A DNA stretch of 5,095 bases from Acidobacteriaceae bacterium (GTDB lineage Bacteria; Acidobacteriota; Terriglobia; Bryobacterales; Bryobacteraceae): positions 1-5,095 of the forward strand of contig JAFAZU010000123.1 in assembly GCA_019239585.1 (NCBI GenBank), read 5' to 3'. The notes beneath the pieces are model-generated. The model did no database searches and was not told the DNA's origin. It worked only from the letters and a program-made list of their open reading frames with translations. Of this stretch, positions 1 to 5,095 are shown one piece after another. Position 1 is the first letter of the stretch; each line of letters begins with the position of its first letter. Both the position numbers and the translations under genes were made by a program.

Positions 1-71
1 TGAGGGTACAGGCAGTGCAAGGGCTGACATTGATCATCAGATCCTTGACCCGAAAGGACTTCATACGCGGC

Positions 72-692
72 TCATCTCCGGCGCTTGCTGCCTTGTCTGC
101 ACAGCATTCCAACTCGCAGCACTTTACGATTTCGCTTTCTCCAAATCAGGACAAGGCCGACTCCAATTGTCGTGAGCACGATGGAAGCCGGCTCAGGGAT
201 CGCCGGAGCATTGAGCGTTCCAGTTCCTGAAACCGTACCTACAGTGGTTCCTACGAACCCGTTGCCCGAAGCAGACCCGGTGGCGCCGGCAAACCCGCCC
301 GTTCCTGTGGTGAAAGTCAGAATCTGAGTAAAGGGGCCTGTCCCAGCCGGGCTTGCAATGATGGCGGAAACGTCCTCGGCTACATTGCCGGACAACGTAT
401 CCCCGTTCGCAAACACCATGCTGAATGTTCCATTCAGGAGACCGGTCGTTAGATCCGCCACGCTATGGTCTGTGTACGTAATGGGATTCCAAGCGGCATT
501 GAGAGCCGAATCGGCTGAGAGAACAGAGCCGCTAAACTGCCCAACAAGCGTCAGAGTCGTATCTGTTGAACTCACGACGGTTCCCATTCCGGTTAAGCTG
601 TAGGTGATGGCGATCGAGCTGGCGTTTGCTGGAATCCCGGTGGCGAGCGCAATGCTGAGCGCAAATATGTAAGCTGCGTGTCTTTTCTTCAT
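72..692 (-). CDS. PEP-CTERM sorting domain-containing secreted protein
   Basis: This encodes a 206-residue exported protein of unknown biochemical role. An in-frame ATG lies 63 bases upstream at 755, but the start at 692 is chosen because it is preceded by AGGA (699-696) and opens a classic signal peptide: MKKR, a hydrophobic core at about residues 8-18, and a likely cleavage site after ANA (residues 22-24). The mature part is rich in Gly, Thr, Ser and Ala with alternating beta-type segments. It includes GTGGFAGATG (130-139), a motif common in secreted beta-rich bacterial proteins. The C-terminus has IPEPAS (Pro-Glu-Pro at 166-168), a hydrophobic helix at about 170-184 and the basic cluster RKRNRK (185-190). 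Together these form a PEP-CTERM signal, which in known systems is processed by an exosortase and is linked to exopolysaccharide-producing bacteria. No exosortase is in the window. Oddly, 16 residues follow the basic cluster, where such proteins usually end. The gene is divergent from the two-component operon and may be its target (inference). Confidence 0.9.
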   Translation of the reverse strand: MKKRHAAYIFALSIALATGIPANASSIAITYSLTGMGTVVSSTDTTLTLVGQFSGSVLSADSALNAAWNPITYTDHSVADLTTGLLNGTFSMVFANGDTLSGNVAEDVSAIIASPAGTGPFTQILTFTTGTGGFAGATGSASGNGFVGTTVGTVSGTGTLNAPAIPEPASIVLTTIGVGLVLIWRKRNRKVLRVGMLCRQGSKRRR

Positions 693-695
693 ATG

Positions 696-699
696 TCCT
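696..699 (-). promoter_or_regulatory. Ribosome binding site of the PEP-CTERM gene
   Basis: On the minus strand the sequence is AGGA, then CAT, then the ATG at 692. The three-base spacing is short but usable. No comparable site precedes the upstream ATG at 755, and a start there would put about 20 extra residues before the signal peptide, so this site decides the start. Confidence 0.55.
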
Positions 700-726
700 G
701 CAAAGCGCGATTTACTGTGCAGCACA

Positions 727-755
727 AGATTACTTGCAACGCGGAAATCTGACAA
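727..755 (-). promoter_or_regulatory. Candidate sigma-70-type promoter for the PEP-CTERM gene
   Basis: On the minus strand, TTGTCA (755-750, five of six to the -35 consensus) is followed after exactly 17 bases by TAATCT (732-727, a weak -10 with three of six matches). Transcription would start near 720, giving a leader of about 28 bases before the ATG at 692. The weak -10 fits a promoter that needs an activator. The inverted repeat at 757-772 lies directly upstream of the -35. This is pattern-matching only. Confidence 0.4.
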
Positions 756-756
756 G

Positions 757-793
757 CTACATATTTATGTAGGTGCCGCTCAACCCTACATAA
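757..793. promoter_or_regulatory. CTACATA inverted-repeat cluster, candidate operator
   Basis: Three copies of CTACATA or its complement lie within 37 bases. CTACATA (757-763) and TATGTAG (766-772) form a perfect 7-bp palindrome around TT. The second arm, extended to TTATGTAGG (765-773), pairs again with CCTACATAA (785-793), a 9-bp inverted repeat around 11 bases. The cluster lies between divergent genes. The palindrome is centred about 44 bp upstream of the predicted PEP-CTERM transcript start, a class II activator position. NarL/FixJ regulators bind as dimers to short AT-rich inverted repeats, so the adjacent response regulator is the obvious candidate binder (inference). No strong promoter for the regulator gene was found. 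The only candidate, TTGCAA (734-739) with TACATA (758-763), overlaps the repeat, which would allow autoregulation. Confidence 0.6.
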
Positions 794-822
794 GGACGCG
801 GGTATCTTCCCGCCTGGTTTTG
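792..822 (+). promoter_or_regulatory. Split ribosome binding site: AAGGA, hairpin, then TTG start
   Basis: AAGGA (792-796) is a good Shine-Dalgarno sequence but lies 23 bases before the TTG at 820, too far for normal use. The space between contains GCGGG (798-802), a six-base loop and CCCGC (809-813), a perfect 5-bp GC stem. If folded, the remaining spacing is one base plus six (814-819), seven in total, which is optimal. A comparable arrangement has been described for phage T4 gene 38. The structure is visible in the sequence; its use in translation is inference. Confidence 0.4.
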
Positions 823-1494
823 GACTACACTCTTTGCAAGCCAACCCCTGTGCCTGAAATTCGCGTGGCCATCATCGAAGATCAGAACGATACGAGAGAT
901 TCGCTTGCCGCGCTGATTCAGGCCGGCGAAGGCTTTGCATGTCCGTATCACTTCACATCCATGGAAGAAGCGCTGAAGCGCATGGGTGGCGACCATCCAG
1001 CCGACGTGGCGCTGGTGGACATTGGGCTGCCCGGCATGTCGGGCATCGCAGGAATATCTCTGCTCAAAGAGCGATTCCCGCAACTCCAGGTGGTGATACT
1101 GAGCGTTTACGGCGATGACGAACGCATCTTTCAGGCCATCTGTGCCGGCGCTTGCGGCTATTTATTAAAGACCACGCCGCCGGCACGGCTACTGGAGAGC
1201 CTCAGGGAGGTAAGCGCCGGCGGATCGCCCATGTCGCCGGAAGTCGCGCGGCGAGTGATCGAGCTGTTTCGCCAGTTTCGTCCCCCGGCGCAACATGCCT
1301 GCAATCTCACGCCGCAGGAAATGAGGCTATTGAAGCTGCTGGGGGCAGGTCATCACTATAAAACCGCCAGCGCCGAACTGGGTATCAGTGTTCACACGGT
1401 GGGATTCCACATGCGACGGATCTACGAGAAGCTGCAGGTGCACTCCAAATCCGAAGCGGTCGCCAAAGCTTTTCGCGAAGGCCTGCTCCGCTGA
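820..1494 (+). CDS. NarL/FixJ (LuxR-type) two-component response regulator
   Basis: This encodes a 224-residue cytoplasmic transcription regulator. The receiver domain (about residues 14-130) shows the acidic pair Glu20-Asp21, the phosphoacceptor Asp67 in VDIGLPGMSG, Ser95 at the switch position and Lys117 in YLLKTT. The LuxR-type helix-turn-helix (about 163-222) begins NLTPQEMRLLKLL and has the recognition stretch VHTVGFHMRRIYEKLQVHSK. All catalytic receiver residues are present, so it should be phosphorylated and dimerise on DNA. The start is uncertain. TTG at 820 may be served by the split ribosome site just upstream. GTG at 850 would give a 214-residue protein beginning close to the first receiver strand, as is usual, but has no visible Shine-Dalgarno. 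No in-frame ATG lies upstream. The sensor kinase follows after 57 bases on the same strand, so the two are probably co-transcribed and cognate. The likely DNA target is the repeat cluster at 757-793 (inference). Confidence 0.95.
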   Translation: MDYTLCKPTPVPEIRVAIIEDQNDTRDSLAALIQAGEGFACPYHFTSMEEALKRMGGDHPADVALVDIGLPGMSGIAGISLLKERFPQLQVVILSVYGDDERIFQAICAGACGYLLKTTPPARLLESLREVSAGGSPMSPEVARRVIELFRQFRPPAQHACNLTPQEMRLLKLLGAGHHYKTASAELGISVHTVGFHMRRIYEKLQVHSKSEAVAKAFREGLLR

Positions 1495-1540
1495 TCATTC
1501 ATCCAGCGGAACCTTGCTTTTTGTGATATAACCGAGCCTC

Positions 1541-1545
1541 AGGAG
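1541..1545 (+). promoter_or_regulatory. Ribosome binding site of the sensor kinase
   Basis: AGGAG is followed by six bases and then the ATG at 1552, an ideal spacing. It fixes the start in front of the signal peptide. Confidence 0.8.
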
Positions 1546-1551
1546 CTGCCC

Positions 1552-4500
1552 ATGAGAGGGCTCGGGACCTGCCTTATACTGCTGTTTGCCTGTCACGCCG
1601 AGCAGTTACCGGTGAGATATTACACCACTGCGGATGGCCTCGCCCACAACCACGTCAATCGCATTCGGCAGGACTCCCGCGGCTTCCTGTGGATTGGCAC
1701 GGATGAAGGACTCACCCGCTTCGATGGCTATCGCCTCACCAGCTTTACGGTCCGAGATGGCTTGCCCCATTCCTGGATCAATGACGTGATCGAAAGCCGT
1801 GACGGCACGCTTTGGATCGCCAGCGATGGAGGCGTCAGCCAGTTGAACTCCCGGCGGACCTCCGCAGCCGAACCAACATTTGTAACGTATCTGCCGGATC
1901 AGCATCCCGACGCGCGCCGCGTAAACGCTCTGGCGGAAGATGCTTCGGGAGCCATCTGGTGCGCCACTTACAACGGGCTCTATCGGCTCGATCGCGCGCA
2001 CGGACATATTAGCTTTAAGCGCGTGGATATTGGCCTGACCGGCGCGCAATATGAAGTGAACCTAGTGAACAGCGTAGCGGCGGACCCGCGCGGGGCGCTT
2101 TGGATCGGGGCCCGCAGCGGCCTCTACCACAGGCTGGCGGATGGGCGCGTTGAGCGCTACACCACCCGCCAGGGATTGCCCGACAACTTCACTGGGAGCC
2201 TGCTGCGAGACCAGGACGACCGATGGTGGGTTGCTACCCGGATGGGAGGGTTCTGTCTGCTGGCAGCCCATCCCGGTCCCGGCCGGCGTGTGGTCGAGCA
2301 CTGCTATTCCGCCGCCGACGGCTTGCCTCATAACGACGTGCGATCCCTCTTACAGACCTGGGATGGCAAAATGTGGATCGGCACGATCCTCGGGCTGAGC
2401 GAGTTCACTCCTCAGGCTGCCCACGGTATTGTGTTTCGGAACTACACCGTTGCAAATGGGCTGAGCGACACACAAATCAATTCCTTGTCCGAGGACCGAG
2501 ATGGCAATCTCTGGATCGGCACGCGGCGGGGCGGTTTGATGAAGATGGCGCGAGATGGCTTTTTGAGTTATGGACAGGCAGACGGCTTACAGCCCGGCAC
2601 AACTCATCACGAGATCTTCGAAACCATCAGCGACGATATCTGCGTGCTCACCGGTACCGGGTCGGGAGGGTTGGTCCAGCGGCTAAATGGCCAGAAGTTT
2701 GTCGCGACGAAGATCAACCTGCCGTTCCCGGCCAGCGCCGGAAATATTTTTATCGAGCACGGATTCCAGGATGGTGCGGGAGAGTGGTGGTTTGGTACCC
2801 GGCATGGCCTAGTGCACTTTCCGCGGACGGTGCGCCCAGAAGGTCTCGCGCACGCGCGCCCGAACGTCTATGCGAGAACAGATGGCCTACTTTCGGAGGA
2901 CATCGACTATGTTTACAAGGACAGTCGTGGCATGGTTTGGATCGCGACGACGCACGCACCTCTGCAACTCAGGCAGTGGGACCCCGTGGCCAGGCGATTG
3001 CGGCTGTACGCATCCGACGAGCCGGAACTTCGACCGCCAAACGCCGGACCAGTGGCGGCGTGCGCCTTGGATTCCTCAAACCACCTCTGGCTCGGGTTTC
3101 GCAATGGCATCATGCGCTGCCGCGCCGGGCAGTTGGAGCGCTTCTTTGATGCACCTGTAGCCATTCAAGGCCAGGTCAATGCGTTATACCTGGATCGCCT
3201 GGGCCGGCTTTGGATTGCTTCCGCTCAGGGCGGCTTATATCGCTGGGACAAACCGGATTCCGCGCAACCCCATCTGGCGCGCTACACAACCGACGACGGC
3301 CTCTCCAGTAATGAGATCCTCTGCCTCACGGAAGATCAGTGGGGCCGCATTTACGCCGGTACGAATCGAGGGGTAGATCGCCTAGAACCCGTGATGGGCT
3401 CCATCAAACACTTCAGTTCATCCGATGGCCTGTCGCGGGGTGCCGTATCGCTCGCCTACCGGGACCACCACGGCGCGCTGTGGTTTGCCACAGATGAAGG
3501 AATCTCGCGCCTAATGCCCGCTCCCGACTCCGTCCCCCTACCGCCGCCAGTCCTGATTACGGGTTTGCGGCAGATGGGCATCCCGTTGCCGATTTCCGCC
3601 CTAGGTGAGAGGCGGGTCCGCGGTCTCGAACTTGCGCCCAATCGCAACCAGCTCCAGATCGATTTTGTGGGGCTGGACTTCCGGCCCGGAACGGTGCTGC
3701 GCTATCAATATAAGCTCGACCGCGCGGACCGCACCTGGAGCGCTCCCACCAGCGAGCGCACCGTGAATTACGCGAGCATTGCGCCAGGCTCGTACCGGTT
3801 TCTGGTGCGCGCCATCAACTCGGATGGAATCTCGAGTCCCGAACCGGCAGCTGTGATGTTCATTGTCCTTGCGCCAGTTTGGCGGCAGTGGTGGTTTCTC
3901 GCCCTGTGTGGGACGGCGGCGGCTCTGGCGATTTATGCAGTCCACCGGCTGCGCCTTCAGCAGCTGCTCGCGGTAGAGAGAATTCGGACAGGGATTGCCA
4001 CCGACCTGCATGATGATGTTGGCGCCAGTCTTTCCCGGATTGCCCTGTTAAGTGAGGTGGCCCGCATGGACGCGGCTCGTGGCGGCGGAGTTCAGGAGTC
4101 TCTTTCACGCATCGCGGATATCTCGCGCGAGGTGATCGATGCGATGAGCGAGATCGTTTGGGCCACCAATCCTCAGCGAGACCGTCTTAGCGATCTCGCC
4201 AACCGCATGCGCGCATTTGCGGAAGATATGCTGGTGCCTCGTGACATTAAGTTTGTGCTGCAGGCCCCCGCACTTAGCGAAGACTCTAAAATCGGCCCGA
4301 AGCTACGCAGACAGTTGTTTCTGATTTTCAAGGAATGTATCCACAATATCGAGCGACACTCTGGCTGTACAGAAGCCCTAGCTGATTTGAGAGTTCAGAA
4401 GCAGGAACTGACATTGCGGATCAGCGATAACGGCGTGGGCCTGCATACGTCGTCGAATGATCCACGCGTCTGTGGGGGCCAGGGGCTAGCCAGCATACAA

Positions 4501-4641
4501 GCCAGAGCCGCGAGCCTGCAAGGAAGGATCGAAGTCACATCGGAGGCGGGCAAAGGACTAGCGCTTGTCATTCATGCACCGTTGGGTCCAGGGTTCCTTA
4601 CCCGATCACGCATGGCGCGACTCTTGGCCGGAAAGTCGTAG
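1552..4641 (+). CDS. Large periplasmic-propeller sensor histidine kinase (Reg_prop / Y_Y_Y / HisKA_3 / HATPase_c)
   Basis: This encodes a 1029-residue inner-membrane kinase. A short signal peptide (1 to about 16) is followed by fourteen Reg_prop blades (about 20-656). Most carry D-x-x-G-x-L-W-I-G-T-type cores, with the blade Trp at 47, 88, 136, 184, 226, 275, 321, 413, 463, 513, 554 and 644. Blades 8 and 13 have Leu366 and Tyr601 instead. Fourteen blades fit two seven-bladed propellers, the architecture of Bacteroides hybrid sensors for glycans. A Y_Y_Y beta domain (about 700-770) and one membrane helix (about 780-797) follow. The cytoplasmic part has the HisKA_3 phosphoacceptor His820 in DLHDDVGASLSRI, the N box with Asn932 in KECIHNIERHS, the G1 box DNGVG (Asp959) and the G2 box GGQGL (975-979). 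Unlike hybrid sensors it lacks receiver and HTH domains; the separate regulator upstream fills that role. The ligand is unknown; a sugar or polymer is only an analogy. The Gln of the phosphatase DxxxQ motif is replaced by Ala825. Confidence 0.96.
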   Translation: MRGLGTCLILLFACHAEQLPVRYYTTADGLAHNHVNRIRQDSRGFLWIGTDEGLTRFDGYRLTSFTVRDGLPHSWINDVIESRDGTLWIASDGGVSQLNSRRTSAAEPTFVTYLPDQHPDARRVNALAEDASGAIWCATYNGLYRLDRAHGHISFKRVDIGLTGAQYEVNLVNSVAADPRGALWIGARSGLYHRLADGRVERYTTRQGLPDNFTGSLLRDQDDRWWVATRMGGFCLLAAHPGPGRRVVEHCYSAADGLPHNDVRSLLQTWDGKMWIGTILGLSEFTPQAAHGIVFRNYTVANGLSDTQINSLSEDRDGNLWIGTRRGGLMKMARDGFLSYGQADGLQPGTTHHEIFETISDDICVLTGTGSGGLVQRLNGQKFVATKINLPFPASAGNIFIEHGFQDGAGEWWFGTRHGLVHFPRTVRPEGLAHARPNVYARTDGLLSEDIDYVYKDSRGMVWIATTHAPLQLRQWDPVARRLRLYASDEPELRPPNAGPVAACALDSSNHLWLGFRNGIMRCRAGQLERFFDAPVAIQGQVNALYLDRLGRLWIASAQGGLYRWDKPDSAQPHLARYTTDDGLSSNEILCLTEDQWGRIYAGTNRGVDRLEPVMGSIKHFSSSDGLSRGAVSLAYRDHHGALWFATDEGISRLMPAPDSVPLPPPVLITGLRQMGIPLPISALGERRVRGLELAPNRNQLQIDFVGLDFRPGTVLRYQYKLDRADRTWSAPTSERTVNYASIAPGSYRFLVRAINSDGISSPEPAAVMFIVLAPVWRQWWFLALCGTAAALAIYAVHRLRLQQLLAVERIRTGIATDLHDDVGASLSRIALLSEVARMDAARGGGVQESLSRIADISREVIDAMSEIVWATNPQRDRLSDLANRMRAFAEDMLVPRDIKFVLQAPALSEDSKIGPKLRRQLFLIFKECIHNIERHSGCTEALADLRVQKQELTLRISDNGVGLHTSSNDPRVCGGQGLASIQARAASLQGRIEVTSEAGKGLALVIHAPLGPGFLTRSRMARLLAGKS

Positions 4642-4658
4642 GCCTTCGCGGTACGACT
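4634..4658 (+). terminator. Hairpin overlapping the kinase stop codon, weak terminator candidate
   Basis: AGTCGTA (4634-4640) and TACGACT (4652-4658) form a perfect 7-bp stem around an 11-base loop, and the TAG stop (4639-4641) lies within it. No run of T follows (the next bases are CTATAGCGG), so it lacks the second half of an intrinsic terminator. It could stabilise the 3' end of the operon transcript or be chance. Confidence 0.25.
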
Positions 4659-4837
4659 CTATAGCGGCTCGCCCAAGCGGAGAATGAACAACGGTCGAAG
4701 GTTCTGGCGCTGGGGTCGAGACGTGGAATGAGCCGAGCAAAGGATGGCCGACTGAAAGCCTGGCCGCCTGCAATTCCGCTGAAAAGGAGATGCGGCGAAA
4801 TCGACGCTTCACCCTAACAAGTTTGAGCTTCGCATAA
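4642..4837. other. Intergenic stretch with no recognisable gene
   Basis: Nothing convincing is coded on either strand here. A tiny frame, ATG at 4790 to TAA at 4837 (15 codons), has AAGGAG directly against the ATG with no spacing and is not credible. No IS ends, tRNA-like fold or repeat array were seen. With the broken gene that follows, 4642-5095 is a stretch of over 450 bases lacking an intact gene. Confidence 0.5.
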
Positions 4838-5064
4838 TACCGGAACTACTATGTCGCGCTCACTCGCGATCCGGCGAAAGAAAAAAGGCGTTCCAGGACT
4901 TCTTCCAATTCTGGAAGAACGCCGATCCGGACATTCCGATTCTCCAGCAAGCTACAGCGGAACACGCGAAGCTGCGGCTGACAGAGCAGAATCACGAAGG
5001 ACCTCCTGTCTGCGGGTGCCGCCCACTGAATTGTGAGTGGATCATTGCTATTCGAATGCAATAA
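4838..5064 (+). pseudogene. Frameshifted C-terminal remnant of an acidobacterial TPR/kinase-type protein
   Basis: No ORF starts properly here, yet the frame ending at the TAA at 5062 contains KAFQDFFQFWKNADPDIPIL followed by QQATAEHAKL (about 4885-4974). This strongly resembles the tail seen at the C-terminus of many acidobacterial TPR-containing serine/threonine-kinase and transcriptional-regulator proteins (usual form close to AYQDFLALWKDADPDIPILK, from memory). The preceding residues that fit the family, YYVALTRDPAKEK (about 4847-4885), lie in another frame. The two join if the run of six A at 4881-4886 had one more A, so a single-base deletion explains the break. That upstream frame closes at the TAA at 4835, so the rest of the gene, including TPR repeats and kinase, is gone. 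The reading frame also runs some 30 residues past the usual end with unrelated sequence. The homology is recognition by eye. Confidence 0.6.
4881..4923 (-). terminator. Intrinsic-terminator-like hairpin with U-tract, minus strand
   Basis: Read on the minus strand, GGCGTTC (4923-4917) pairs with GAACGCC (4893-4887). Inside, TTCCA (4916-4912) pairs with TGGAA (4907-4903) around a four-base loop, leaving a nine-base bulge. Six T follow at once (4886-4881). This has the form of a rho-independent terminator for transcription entering from the right edge, but no minus-strand gene is visible at 4924-5095. The same bases are the Lys/Ala/Phe codons of the pseudogene, so chance is quite possible. Confidence 0.3.
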
Positions 5065-5095
5065 TGCGCTGGTCTCCGATAATGCCCGAAACACC

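Noticed and set aside
1..71. Terminator after the PEP-CTERM gene
   Set aside because: Only a short GATC-type palindrome is visible and no T-run follows on the minus strand. Nothing there supports a feature.
757..1083. A 108-codon minus-strand open frame over the regulator start and operator
   Set aside because: It is antisense to the receiver domain and its end runs through the palindrome. Its translation has no family resemblance.
1527..1532. TATAAC as a -10 for a separate kinase promoter
   Set aside because: The bases at the proper -35 distance (1504-1509, CAGCGG) do not match, and the transcript would start almost on the ribosome site. Co-transcription with the regulator is more likely.
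1585..1599. Lipobox-like LFAC in the kinase signal sequence (Cys14)
   Set aside because: Phe at the -2 position is unusual for a lipobox, and the protein already has a membrane helix at about 780-797. Ordinary signal peptidase cleavage after CHA is simpler.
1606..2049. A 147-codon minus-strand open frame opposite the kinase start
   Set aside because: It is antisense to the first propeller blades, has no recognisable domain, and no ribosome site was seen. The plus-strand blade repeats explain the sequence.
2373..3149. A 258-codon plus-strand open frame inside the kinase gene
   Set aside because: It lies wholly within the well-supported kinase, in another frame. Its translation is rich in Arg and Trp with no domain or repeat pattern, as expected of a shadow in GC-rich DNA.
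4877..4890. Programmed -1 frameshifting at the A-rich run
   Set aside because: In the incoming frame the codons are GAA AAA AGG, which is not a standard slippery heptamer. The upstream frame also closes at 4835, so there is no long gene to recode.
4606..5094. Minus-strand open frames of 68 and 81 codons and a plus-strand frame from 4851
   Set aside because: Their translations have no domain or signal sequence. The last overlaps the recognisable remnant in a different frame.

Overview
The window looks like a piece of an Acidobacteria chromosome (Bryobacterales/Solibacter-like). This is inferred from three things seen together: a PEP-CTERM surface protein, a very large Reg_prop/Y_Y_Y histidine kinase paired with a separate NarL/LuxR-type response regulator, and a broken C-terminal fragment reading FWKNADPDIPIL, a tail I associate with acidobacterial TPR/protein-kinase proteins. 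The base composition is moderately GC-rich. No rRNA, tRNA, CRISPR array or complete mobile element was seen.

Layout. Positions 72-692 (minus) encode a 206-residue secreted protein with a signal peptide and a C-terminal PEP-CTERM sorting signal. Positions 693-819 are a divergent control region. It holds a compact set of inverted repeats built on CTACATA, next to a plausible promoter for the PEP-CTERM gene. Positions 820-1494 (plus) encode a NarL/FixJ-family response regulator with a non-ATG start. Positions 1552-4641 (plus) encode its likely partner, a 1029-residue sensor kinase. It has a signal peptide, fourteen propeller blades (two seven-bladed propellers), a Y_Y_Y domain, one membrane helix, and HisKA_3 and HATPase_c domains. 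Positions 4642-5095 contain no intact gene. They carry a frameshifted C-terminal remnant of another protein and two hairpins.

How it may work together (inference): the periplasmic propellers sense an external ligand, the kinase phosphorylates the regulator at Asp67, and the regulator's HTH domain binds the CTACATA repeats. One repeat is centred about 44 bp upstream of the predicted start of the PEP-CTERM transcript, the usual place for an activator touching RNA polymerase. The module would then be a sensor, a regulator and a surface-protein target, with possible autoregulation of the two-component operon. The most testable new points are this operator and a possible hairpin-shortened Shine-Dalgarno spacing before the regulator's TTG codon.
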